From AWTP1-13 sp039808585 (GTDB lineage: Bacteria; Pseudomonadota; Alphaproteobacteria; Rhizobiales; Hyphomicrobiaceae), in assembly GCA_039808585.1 (NCBI GenBank), contig JBDHTJ010000070.1, positions 1 to 23,762 on the forward strand: 23,762 nt of DNA, in the 5' to 3' direction. The notes beneath the pieces were generated by a model. That model saw only the letters and a program-made list of their open reading frames with translations. It was not told the origin of the DNA and made no database searches. This document shows, in pieces, positions 1-7,189 of this stretch. The position numbers and the translations under genes were made by a program. Position 1 is the first letter of the stretch; each line of letters begins with the position of its first letter.

Positions 1-1246
1 GGGCGAAACCAAAGTCGGCGCGGAAGCGCTCGCGCCAGGCCTCGGGCAGGTCCTTCACGGCGAGGCGGCCTTCCAGCATTTCGATCTCGAGATCGAAGCG
101 CATCATGACGTGCAGATTGTAAGTCACCTCGTCCGCATCGGTGCGGATGAGCGAGCGCTCGACCTTGTTGATGGCCTTGTAGAACGTGTCGAGCGGCACG
201 CCGTCGAAGCTGCCGGGGAAGGCGGCCTTCAACTTCGGGAAGGCCCACTCCCAGAAGCCGTGGCTGCGGCCTACCAGGTTTTCCCACAGCCGCGACTGGC
301 TCTCGTGAACGCCGGCGGAGGCGCCGGACCCCAGCGGCGTGCCGTCGAGCGATGCGGCGACCCCCTGCTCGTACATAGCGTGACCTGCCTCGTGCAACAC
401 CGAGAACAGGCAATCGCCGATGTCATCCTCGCGCACGCGCGTGGTGATGCGGATGTCGCCGCCTGCAAAGCGCGTGCAGAAGGGATGATGCGTCTTGTCG
501 AGACGCCCGCGATCGAGGTCGTAGCCGAAGGCCCGGGCGACATCGAGCGAGAGGGCGATCTGCTGCGCCTCGGGGAAGCGGCCCTTCAGGCAGCTGTCGT
601 CGGCAAGCGGCTGCTCCGCAATGGCGCGGACAAGGGGAACGAGGAAGGCGCGCAGGTCTGCAAACAGAGCACGGACGGTCTCGGTGGTCTGGCCCTCGTC
701 CGCGCTGTCGATGTGGGGGTCGGCAATGTGCGCCCAGGGCGCGAAGTAACCGGCCCACTCCCGGTTGAGATCGAGAATGGTCTCGAGATGCCCACGCATG
801 GCGGCGAAGTCGTTCTCGGGGCGCGCCCGCGTCCAGGCGTTGTAGGAGGCGGCGAAGGCGGCACTTGAACGGGCAACGAACGCCTCCGGCACCTTTGTCG
901 ACTTCTCGAAATCGCGGCGGGCGACGCGAACGAGGCAGGCCTCGTCACTTTCGGGATCGAGATCCCCTGCCTCTTTCACCAGCCGTTCGAGAAGCCGGCC
1001 AAGTTTCGGGTCCGTGGCCTTCTGATGCGCGATCCGGTTCAGCGTCGCGCTCTGGCGGCCGCGCGCTGCAGCCCCACCCTTTGGCATGTACGTCGCCTGG
1101 TCCCATCCCAGCACCGCGCTGGCTCCGGCGAGATCCGAAATGTCAGCATACCTCCGACGCAACTCCTCCAGATCCTGTCCGAACGGGCCGGAGGTGTCGG
1201 TGCTGCTCCCGGTTCTTCCCCCAGATCTGCCGTCTGTGTTGCTCAT
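1..1246 (-). CDS. M32 family carboxypeptidase (Taq type), C-terminus outside the window
   Basis: This is a zinc metallocarboxypeptidase of family M32, which removes C-terminal residues from peptides and is normally cytosolic. The frame is open from ATG 1246 to the window edge and gives about 415 residues of a family usually near 500. Diagnostic parts are visible. An N-terminal LGWDQATYMP stretch matches the family. The HEAGH zinc motif is at residues 285-289 (His285, Glu286, His289). HESQSRLWEN at 314-323 supplies the third ligand, Glu315. There is no signal peptide. The gene is divergent from the thioesterase gene, with 60 bases between the starts. No clear Shine-Dalgarno precedes the ATG, so the start is less certain than the identity. 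The C-terminal part of about 80 residues is missing only because the window ends. Confidence 0.93.
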   Translation of the reverse strand, partial: MSNTDGRSGGRTGSSTDTSGPFGQDLEELRRRYADISDLAGASAVLGWDQATYMPKGGAAARGRQSATLNRIAHQKATDPKLGRLLERLVKEAGDLDPESDEACLVRVARRDFEKSTKVPEAFVARSSAAFAASYNAWTRARPENDFAAMRGHLETILDLNREWAGYFAPWAHIADPHIDSADEGQTTETVRALFADLRAFLVPLVRAIAEQPLADDSCLKGRFPEAQQIALSLDVARAFGYDLDRGRLDKTHHPFCTRFAGGDIRITTRVREDDIGDCLFSVLHEAGHAMYEQGVAASLDGTPLGSGASAGVHESQSRLWENLVGRSHGFWEWAFPKLKAAFPGSFDGVPLDTFYKAINKVERSLIRTDADEVTYNLHVMMRFDLEIEMLEGRLAVKDLPEAWRERFRADFGFA

Positions 1247-1306
1247 GGCGGAACCCTGTGTCTTCAATGCGGAAACGTCGACTTCGCCCAATAGGTGATT
1301 CCCATT

Positions 1307-1723
1307 ATGGCAGACTTGAGTGGTTTGCAGCCCGGCCTGAAAGGCTCCGTCGCGCTGCTTGTCGGAAACGAGCACACGGCGCCGCGCATCGGCAGCGGCC
1401 TCGTCGCCGTGCTGGCGACGCCGGTGATGATCAACCTGATGGAGGCCGCGGCGCTGAAGGCGGCGGAGCATTTGCTGCCTGAGGGGCACCAGAGCCTCGG
1501 CATCCACCTCGACGTCAAGCATTTCGCGGCGACGCCCGTCGGCATGCGTGTGACCGCGACGGCCGAGGTGATCGCCGTGGATGGGCGCAACATCTCGTTC
1601 AAGGTGCATGCCGCAGATGAGCGGGAGACGATCGGCGAAGGCGTGCACGAGCGTGTCGTCGTCAACGTGGCGCGCTTCGATCAGCGCGTGCAACGGAAGA
1701 TGTCGCAGCCCGCGCCAGGATGA
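1307..1723 (+). CDS. Hotdog-fold thioesterase, fluoroacetyl-CoA thioesterase (FlK)-like family
   Basis: This 138-residue single-domain hotdog protein is predicted to hydrolyse an acyl-CoA thioester in the cytosol. The sequence aligns with the FlK-like family. Thr38, Glu46 and His72 have the same spacing (8 and 26 residues) as the FlK catalytic triad Thr42, Glu50, His76. The surrounding motifs ATPVMINLME and GIHLDVKH are typical. True FlK specificity for fluoroacetyl-CoA cannot be read from this, and most family members are generic or uncharacterised thioesterases. ATG 1307 is chosen because AGGTGA at 1293-1298 sits 8 bases upstream. An in-frame GTG at 1295 lies inside that ribosome site. The gene stands alone, divergent from the M32 peptidase and convergent with the liv operon. 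Confidence 0.85.
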   Translation: MADLSGLQPGLKGSVALLVGNEHTAPRIGSGLVAVLATPVMINLMEAAALKAAEHLLPEGHQSLGIHLDVKHFAATPVGMRVTATAEVIAVDGRNISFKVHAADERETIGEGVHERVVVNVARFDQRVQRKMSQPAPG

Positions 1724-1780
1724 CGCTGTGCTGGCCCGAGAAGGCAGAGAGGAGAGGTCGCGCTTTCACGGCGGGCTGGC

Positions 1781-1808
1781 GTGGATCTGCGCCTTCGCGG
1801 AGATGACG
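1781..1808 (+). repeat. REP-like hairpin repeat, copy 1
   Basis: This 28-base unit has an imperfect hairpin: ATCT (1785-1788) pairs with AGAT (1801-1804), then a G-G mismatch, then CGC/GCG around a CTTC loop. Copy 2 lies in the opposite orientation at 1890-1917. The two share 20 of 28 bases, including GTGGA at the start, CGCCTTCGCGG in the middle and GACG at the end. The unit lies in the gap between two converging genes, a common place for dispersed intergenic palindromes. Confidence 0.6.
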
Positions 1809-1889
1809 GACTTGTGCGGGGATCGCGCGGCGCGCTCTTCCACCGGGCCGACGAAAGCGTAGGACGAAGACCGCCCAACACCCAACCGC

Positions 1890-1917
1890 CGTCTAGCCCG
1901 CGAAGGCGGGCTTCCAC
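1890..1917 (-). repeat. REP-like hairpin repeat, copy 2; possible convergent terminator
   Basis: This is the inverted copy of the unit at 1781-1808. It contains a perfect 7-bp stem, AGCCCGC (1895-1901) and GCGGGCT (1906-1912), around a 4-base loop. All four arm bases that differ from copy 1 have changed on both sides of the stem, so the hairpin is kept. It lies 33 bases past the livF stop on the transcribed strand, so it could also help end liv transcription. There is no T-run, so a classical intrinsic terminator is not shown. Confidence 0.6.
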
Positions 1918-1950
1918 GCAAGAGCCCGGACGGGATGACAGGCGTGCGCG

Positions 1951-2646
1951 CTAGACTTCCAGCCACTCGCGGCGGATGTCATCGGCGCGCTTGAGGTCAG
2001 CCGGCGTGCCCTCGAACACGATGGCGCCATGCCCCATGACGTAGACCCGCGCCGAGATGTCCAGCGCGATCGACAGCTTCTGCTCCACGAGCAGGATGGA
2101 GACACCGCGGCGCGCGATCTCCGAGATCAACTCGCCCACCTGCTTGACGATGAGTGGGGCGAGACCCTCCGTCGGCTCGTCGATCATGATGAGATCGGGG
2201 TCGCCCATGAGCGTGCGGCAGATGGTGAGCATCTGCTTCTCGCCGCCCGACAGCACGCCGGCTGCCGTATCCGCCCGGCGCTTGAGGTTGGAGAACATGT
2301 CGAGCATGTCCTCCTCGCGCCACTTGCCGGGACGATTGGGGTCTTTCAAGCCGAGTTGCAGGTTCTGCCGCACGGTGAGCGTGGGGAAGATGTCGCGGTT
2401 CTCGGGCACGTAGCCAAGCCCCAGGCGCGCGATGCGGTAGCTCGGCAGGCCGGCGATGTTCTGGCCCTTGAACAGGATCGTGCCCTTGGGCTCCACCTCG
2501 CCCATGATCGCCTTGACGGTGGTGGAGCGGCCGACGCCGTTGCGGCCGAGCAGGCTCACCACCTCGCCCTTGGCGACGTCGAGGTTCACGCCCTGGAGAA
2601 TGTGGCTCTTGCCGTAAAAGGCGTGGAGATCGCGCACTTCCAGCAT
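1951..2646 (-). CDS. livF: ABC importer ATPase LivF with Arg in place of the Walker A Lys
   Basis: This 231-residue ATPase of a branched-chain amino acid (HAAT) type importer acts on the cytoplasmic face with LivG. The Walker A region at 34-42 reads GRNGVGRST, so the usual Lys is Arg40 (codon CGC at 2527-2529). The signature LSGGE (132-136) and Walker B LIMIDEP (152-158, catalytic Glu157) are normal. The switch position is Gln189, which is usual for LivF. The ATG at 2644-2646 shares one base with the livG stop (TGATG), implying translational coupling. Upstream in-frame sequence as far as 3108 overlaps livG and is not coding. The cargo cannot be read from the ATPase. Family assignment is firm. 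Reduced ATP hydrolysis at this site is inference. Confidence 0.94.
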   Translation of the reverse strand: MLEVRDLHAFYGKSHILQGVNLDVAKGEVVSLLGRNGVGRSTTVKAIMGEVEPKGTILFKGQNIAGLPSYRIARLGLGYVPENRDIFPTLTVRQNLQLGLKDPNRPGKWREEDMLDMFSNLKRRADTAAGVLSGGEKQMLTICRTLMGDPDLIMIDEPTEGLAPLIVKQVGELISEIARRGVSILLVEQKLSIALDISARVYVMGHGAIVFEGTPADLKRADDIRREWLEV

Positions 2647-3398
2647 CAGTGCGCCTCCTGCCCGAGATAGGCTTCCTTCACCTTCGGATCGTTGCGGATC
2701 TGATCCGGAGTGCCCGTGGCGATGATGGCGCCGTAGACCAGCACGGAGATGCGGTCGGCAAGGCCGAAGATGACGCTCATGTCGTGCTCCACGATCATGA
2801 GCGTGCGGCCCTCGCTGACCTGGCGGATGAGATCGACCGCACGGTCGGTCTCGTGCCGGCTCATGCCGGCCGTCGGCTCGTCGAGCAGGATCACATCGGC
2901 CCCGCCCGCGATGGTGATGGCGATTTCGAGGGCGCGCTGCTCGGCATAGGTGAGCACGCCCGCCAAGACGTCCTTGCGATCCATGAGATTGAAGTCGCGC
3001 AGGATCTGCTCGGTACGCTCGTTGGCGCGCCGGTCCCGATCGACGTCGCGCCAGAAGGTATAGCGCTGGCCCGTGGACCACAGCACGCCGCAGCGCACGT
3101 TCTCCCACACGCTCATACGGTGGAAGATGTTGGTTACCTGGAAGCTGCGCGAGAGCCCGCGGCGGTTGATGATGTGGGGCGGCAGCGGCGTGATGTCCTG
3201 GCCCTTGAGGTGGATGGAGCCGGAGGTCGGCTTCAACAGGCCGCTGACCAGGCTGAACAGGGTGGACTTGCCGGCACCGTTGGGGCCGATGATGGCGTGC
3301 CGCTCGCCCTTCACGATGGAAAGGTCGATGCCGCGGATCACCTCGGTGGGGCCGAAGCTCTTCTTCAGGCCCTGCAGTTCGATCTCGGGCGTGCTCAT
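2646..3398 (-). CDS. livG: ABC importer ATPase LivG with a non-canonical signature motif
   Basis: This 250-residue partner ATPase of LivF has an intact Walker A, GPNGAGKST (38-46), Walker B VILLDEP (169-175, Glu174) and switch His205 in IVEHDM. The signature reads LTYAEQ (149-154). LivG proteins normally have LxYGxQ, so the second Gly of the classical LSGGQ is Ala152 here (codon GCC at 2943-2945). The C-terminal VKEAYLGQ is typical of LivG. The start ATG at 3398 overlaps the livM stop by four bases (ATGA), so the gene is read as part of the liv operon. The family is clear from sequence. The effect of Ala152 is inferred from the role of that Gly in contacting ATP in other ABC proteins. Confidence 0.94.
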   Translation of the reverse strand: MSTPEIELQGLKKSFGPTEVIRGIDLSIVKGERHAIIGPNGAGKSTLFSLVSGLLKPTSGSIHLKGQDITPLPPHIINRRGLSRSFQVTNIFHRMSVWENVRCGVLWSTGQRYTFWRDVDRDRRANERTEQILRDFNLMDRKDVLAGVLTYAEQRALEIAITIAGGADVILLDEPTAGMSRHETDRAVDLIRQVSEGRTLMIVEHDMSVIFGLADRISVLVYGAIIATGTPDQIRNDPKVKEAYLGQEAH

Positions 3399-4693
3399 GC
3401 CTGGCCTCCCTCGCTGGAGGCGCGGGACCAGGCGTTGGAAACGATCGGCCAGGTCATGCGGAAGGCCACGAAGCCCACGATCAGCAGGGCCAGGGCAGAG
3501 ATCCACAGCATCGGGCTCGTCGGCGGCGCATGCACGTTGAGGAAGCGGATCGTGATTTCCTCCCCCTCCTTCACCGATATGCGGAACAGCATCTCGACGA
3601 TCAGAACGAGGCCGGAGATCATCAGCAGCGCCGGGATCAGCGCCAGCAGGTAGGACGGGAGCACCTTCAGCAGCGTGCCGCGCTTCCACAGCGGAAGGTG
3701 CATCATCACGAGGCCGGCGATGCCCGCCGGCGCGAACATGACGACGGCGATGAACATCAGGCCGAAATAGAGCTGCCAGATCTCGGTGAGATCGCTCAAC
3801 ATCACCTGCAGGTAGCTGACGAGCACGGCCCCGACGACGGGACCGAAGAAGTAGCCCGCGCCGCCGATGAAGGTGGCGAGCAGCACATTGCCGGATTGCA
3901 CGGCCGAGAACAGTGCCGAGTTGGCGATCTCGAAGTTGATGGCGGCAAGTCCGCCGGCGACGCCCGCGAAGAATCCCGACAGGCAGAAGGCGATGAAGCG
4001 GATCACCTGCGGATTGTAGCCCACGAACTGCGCCCGCTCGGCATTGTCGCGCACTGCATTGCACATGCGGCCGAGCGGCGTGCGGGTGAGCTTGTACATG
4101 AGGAACATGCACACGAGGCACCAGAAGGCGATCAGGTAGTAGACCTGGATCTGGGGGCCGAAGTTCCAGTCGAACACGCGCAGGAGCTTGGCGCGGTTGG
4201 TCGTCACCCCTTCCTCGCCACCGAAAAAGCCGCGCAGGATGAGGGCGGAGGAGCCGACGAGTTCCGCAAGCCCCAGCGAGATCATGGCGAAGGCCGTGCC
4301 CGACCGCTTGGTCGAGACCCAGCCGAAGATGAAGCCGAACAGCAGGCCGGCGAGGCCGCCGACGAGCGGCATCAGCGGCAGCGGGATCGGAAGCCGGGCC
4401 GCGGTGATCGCGTTGATGGTGTGCACCACCACGTAGGCGCCCAGGCCATAGTAGACCGCATGGCCGAACGACAGCATGCCCGTCTGCCCGAGCAGCATGT
4501 TGTAGGAGAGCGAGAAGACGATGGCGATGCCCATCAGGCTCATCATCGTCAGGCCTGTGCCGGTGCGGAACACCAGCGGCAGTAGCAGCAGCAGGGCAGC
4601 AATCGCCACCCATACGCCCCAGCGGGCGAAGAGGCGGGCGGGCAGGAAGCCGCCCTCGCTGGTCATGGAAGCTTTCACGACGTCGCCGGTCAT
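3395..4693 (-). CDS. livM: ABC importer permease LivM with a C-terminal two-helix extension
   Basis: This inner-membrane permease pairs with LivH to form the translocation path of a HAAT-type importer. It has 432 residues. The permease core runs to about residue 335, with GQTGMLSFGHAVYYGLGAY at 69-87 and the ATPase-contacting loop around 208-228. Beyond the core is an extension of roughly 95 residues with two hydrophobic segments (about 345-369 and 395-415), separated by a polar loop containing KEGEE (375-379). Many LivM proteins end near the core boundary. ATG 4693 overlaps the livH stop by four bases. An alternative start at Met10 would remove only a polar N-terminus. The identity is firm. 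The extension has no function I can assign. Confidence 0.92.
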   Translation of the reverse strand: MTGDVVKASMTSEGGFLPARLFARWGVWVAIAALLLLLPLVFRTGTGLTMMSLMGIAIVFSLSYNMLLGQTGMLSFGHAVYYGLGAYVVVHTINAITAARLPIPLPLMPLVGGLAGLLFGFIFGWVSTKRSGTAFAMISLGLAELVGSSALILRGFFGGEEGVTTNRAKLLRVFDWNFGPQIQVYYLIAFWCLVCMFLMYKLTRTPLGRMCNAVRDNAERAQFVGYNPQVIRFIAFCLSGFFAGVAGGLAAINFEIANSALFSAVQSGNVLLATFIGGAGYFFGPVVGAVLVSYLQVMLSDLTEIWQLYFGLMFIAVVMFAPAGIAGLVMMHLPLWKRGTLLKVLPSYLLALIPALLMISGLVLIVEMLFRISVKEGEEITIRFLNVHAPPTSPMLWISALALLIVGFVAFRMTWPIVSNAWSRASSEGGQA

Positions 4694-5640
4694 GTGTCGC
4701 GCGTCCCCATGAGGCCGGTGGGCTTGAAGACGAGCACGAGCACCAGGAGGATGTAGGGCATGATCGGCGCGATCTGGGCGATGGTCACCTGCCAGAGATC
4801 ACGGAGCAGCGTGCCGGGTGCGGGCGTGAAATTCAGGAACCCGAAGATGTCGGCCATCGACACGTTCACCGACACGGCGAAGGTTTGCAGCAGGCCGATG
4901 AGGAGGGAGGCGACAAAGGCGCCGGGAAGCGAGCCGAGGCCGCCCACCACCACGACCACGAAGAGTATGGGCCCAAGCAGCGCCGCCATGCTCGACTGCG
5001 TCACGAGCGCGGGGCCGGCGATGACACCGGCGATGGCCGCAAGCCCTGCGCCGAAGCCGAACACGGTCATGAACACCAGGGGCACGTTGTGGCCGAGGTG
5101 GGCCACCATGTGCGGATGCGTGAGGGCCGCCTGCACGATGAGGCCGACACGCGTCTTCGTGAGGAGTGCAAAGAGACCAACGAAGATCGCCACCGAGATC
5201 AGCAGCATGAACAGCTTGTATGCCGGGTAGTTGGTAGCGAAGATCGTGAAGGCCGGGAAGTCGAGCAGCGCCGGCACGCGGAAATCCACCGGTGCCTTGC
5301 CCCAGATCATCTGCACCACCTCCTCGATCACGAAGGCGAGGCCGAAGGTGAAGAGAAGCTCGGGCACGTGGCCGTGCTTGTGCACGTTTCTGAGGCCGTA
5401 GCGCTCCACCAGCATGCCGACGCCGCCGACGAGGATGGGGGCGAGGATCAGCGCCGGCCAGAAGCCGGCCCAGCGGGCGATCTGGAAGCCGAAAAAGGCG
5501 CCCAGCATGTAGAAGCTGGCATGCGCGAAGTTCAGCACGCCCATCATGGAGAAGATGAGCGTCAGCCCGCTCGCCATGAGGAACAACAGCATGCCGAACA
5601 GCACGCCGTTGAGGGATGAGATGATGAGAAGCTCTGCCAT
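4690..5640 (-). CDS. livH: ABC importer permease LivH
   Basis: This 316-residue permease of the HAAT importer family is very hydrophobic, with about eight membrane segments. The N-terminal GVLNFAHASFYMLGAF (34-49) is the family hallmark, and VVGGLGSLPGA (231-241) is the conserved segment before the last helices. The gene is the first of four tightly overlapping genes (livH, livM, livG, livF). It follows the binding-protein gene after a 69-base gap that contains a 10-bp hairpin. No Shine-Dalgarno sequence is visible just upstream of ATG 5640 (CGCTACCGCTCCCC precedes it), so translation may be weak or depend on RNA structure. I see no better in-frame start. Confidence 0.94.
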   Translation of the reverse strand: MAELLIISSLNGVLFGMLLFLMASGLTLIFSMMGVLNFAHASFYMLGAFFGFQIARWAGFWPALILAPILVGGVGMLVERYGLRNVHKHGHVPELLFTFGLAFVIEEVVQMIWGKAPVDFRVPALLDFPAFTIFATNYPAYKLFMLLISVAIFVGLFALLTKTRVGLIVQAALTHPHMVAHLGHNVPLVFMTVFGFGAGLAAIAGVIAGPALVTQSSMAALLGPILFVVVVVGGLGSLPGAFVASLLIGLLQTFAVSVNVSMADIFGFLNFTPAPGTLLRDLWQVTIAQIAPIMPYILLVLVLVFKPTGLMGTRDT

Positions 5641-5667
5641 GGGGAGCGGTAGCGCCAGAATTTGAAG

Positions 5668-5695
5668 GGGCAGCCGGCTGTTGCTCCGGCTGCCC
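5668..5695 (-). promoter_or_regulatory. Strong hairpin between the binding-protein gene and livH
   Basis: GGGCAGCCGG (5668-5677) and CCGGCTGCCC (5686-5695) form a perfect 10-bp stem with an 8-base loop. On the transcribed (minus) strand it follows the binding-protein stop by 14 bases and precedes livH. No U-run follows, so it is more likely a partial terminator or a 3' mRNA-protecting element. Such elements commonly keep binding-protein mRNA in excess over permease mRNA. The structure is seen; the role is inferred. Confidence 0.7.
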
Positions 5696-5709
5696 GCTCG
5701 GTCAGGAGA

Positions 5710-6966
5710 TTATGGGCGCTGCATCTTGCAGGTGGTGGGAAGCATCGTGTCCTTGGTCTCGATCTTGGCCACGGTGCGCCAGCCCCAACCAGTGCCTTCC
5801 TCGTCGAAGGGCTCCTTGGCCGCGTCGCGGTCGCCGAGCGAGGCGACGTACATGGGCTGGAAGAACTGGTGATCGTCCTTGCGCATCCAGCCTTCGCCGC
5901 CGTTGAACACCTCGAACTTCATGTCCTCGAGGGCCGCCGCGATCTTGTTGGCGTCGAGTGCACCGGCCTTGGCGACGGCGGCGCCCAGCATGCGCATCTC
6001 GTTGAAGGCGCGCGGATAGAAGATGGTCACGTTGTACTTGGCGCGGAACGCCTTCTCCGTGTCCATGGATTCCTTGTGCGCCACGTTGGCGTGGCCTTCG
6101 ACGATGGCGAACACCTTGTGGTTCAGGTTCGCCTGCTTGATCGCAGTGGGGCCGCCGGTGCCGCCGGCATAGTAGGTGTACCAGTTGGCCTGTAGACCAG
6201 CGTCGGCGGCCGCCTTCAGCAGCAGCGCGAAGTCCTGGCTCCAGTTGCCGGTGATCACGGTGTCGGCGCCGGAGGCCTTGATCTTGGCGATGTAGGGGGC
6301 GAAGTCCGTCACCTTCAGCAGCGGATGCAGCTCGTCACCCACGATCTCGACGTCGGGGCGCTTGGCTTTCAGCATGGCGCGGGCGGTGGTGCGAACCGAC
6401 TGGCCGAAGGAGTAGTCCTGGTTGATCAGGTACACCTTCTTGATGCCGGCCTGACCCTTCATGTAGTTGGTCAGCGCTTCCATCTTGATGTCGGAATTGG
6501 CGTCCCACCGGAAATGCGAGTAGGTGCACTTCTCGTTGGTCAGCACCGGATCAACCGCGGCGTAGTTGAGGTAGATCACCTCCTTGCCAGGATTGCGGTC
6601 ATTGTACTTTGCGACCCAGTCCTGCAACGCAGCTGCCACCGACGAACCGTTGCCCTGCGTAATGATGCGGGCACCTGCGTCCACGGCCTTCTGCGCCTGG
6701 ATGAGGCTCTCCTGCGGATTGGTCTTGTTGTCGAGCGGGAGGATCTCGAACTTCTTGCCCAGTGCGCCGCCCTTGGCGTTGAGTTCGTCGGCGAGGAACT
6801 GGAATGTCTTGAGGCCCACCTCGCCTACCGTGGCGCCGGGGCCCGAGAGCGGGTCGATGTAGCCGATCTTGATGGTGTCCTGGGCCTGTGCGGCAGGCAT
6901 CAGGGCGAAGCTGCCGAGCGACAGCAGAGCGGCCGCGGCGGCGCGGCGCGTGAAGCGGGTGGTCAA
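5710..6966 (-). CDS. Periplasmic substrate-binding protein of a Liv-type ABC importer
   Basis: This 418-residue type I periplasmic binding protein (Peripla_BP_6 / LivK-like) delivers ligand to LivHM. A signal peptide is visible: Arg-rich start, hydrophobic core, and an AQA-QD cleavage site after about residue 28. The mature protein opens IKIGYIDPLSGPGA, typical of this family. The start is TTG at 6966. A perfect AGGAGG (6972-6977) lies 5 bases upstream, and the first Met (residue 23) would destroy the signal peptide. Two Cys in the mature chain (EKCTYSHF in the middle, TTCKMQ near the C-terminus) could form a disulfide. The protein leads the liv operon. Ligand specificity is not readable: branched-chain or aromatic amino acids, amides or small acids are all possible. 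Confidence 0.92.
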   Translation of the reverse strand: MTTRFTRRAAAAALLSLGSFALMPAAQAQDTIKIGYIDPLSGPGATVGEVGLKTFQFLADELNAKGGALGKKFEILPLDNKTNPQESLIQAQKAVDAGARIITQGNGSSVAAALQDWVAKYNDRNPGKEVIYLNYAAVDPVLTNEKCTYSHFRWDANSDIKMEALTNYMKGQAGIKKVYLINQDYSFGQSVRTTARAMLKAKRPDVEIVGDELHPLLKVTDFAPYIAKIKASGADTVITGNWSQDFALLLKAAADAGLQANWYTYYAGGTGGPTAIKQANLNHKVFAIVEGHANVAHKESMDTEKAFRAKYNVTIFYPRAFNEMRMLGAAVAKAGALDANKIAAALEDMKFEVFNGGEGWMRKDDHQFFQPMYVASLGDRDAAKEPFDEEGTGWGWRTVAKIETKDTMLPTTCKMQRP

Positions 6967-7076
6967 GCGTTCCTCCTAGCGATTATTGTCGTGTGGCAGG
7001 TTGGACCTGCTCTTGGCGTAGTCACGCCGCGATTTGGCATCCTTTTGCGGCTGTGCACAAGAGGGCAATCGCAGAT

Positions 7077-7090
7077 CCGGCCTAGGCCGG
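7077..7090. promoter_or_regulatory. Perfect palindrome upstream of the liv operon, possible operator
   Basis: CCGGCCTAGGCCGG is a perfect 14-base palindrome about 110 bases upstream of the binding-protein start. A second small inverted repeat, GCAGGT-TGG-ACCTGC, occupies 6996-7010, close to the ribosome site. Both lie in the 223-base gap 6967-7189, where the liv promoter must be. I could not pick a convincing -35/-10 pair, and short GC palindromes are frequent in GC-rich DNA, so an operator role is tentative. Confidence 0.35.
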
Positions 7091-7189
7091 CACTTAAGGT
7101 TTAACTTCGCTTCAGGCCTGCCATCCCCCATTTCCTGCCCCCCATCAGGGAGAGGGGACGACAGTGGCGGGCGGGACCAGCGGCCTTCC

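Noticed and set aside
110..868. Plus-strand open frame opposite the M32 carboxypeptidase
   Set aside because: The minus strand has the HEAGH and HESQSRLWEN motifs; the plus frame has no recognisable feature.
2646..4613. 655-codon minus frame continuing livG upstream
   Set aside because: The part above 3398 lies over livM in another frame and reads as biased nonsense. ATG 3398 with its ATGA overlap is the natural livG start.
7091..7189. Pyrimidine/purine-rich stretch (CCATCCCCCATTTCC, CAGGGAGAGGGG) considered as a repeat or terminator
   Set aside because: No stable stem or second copy was found in the window.
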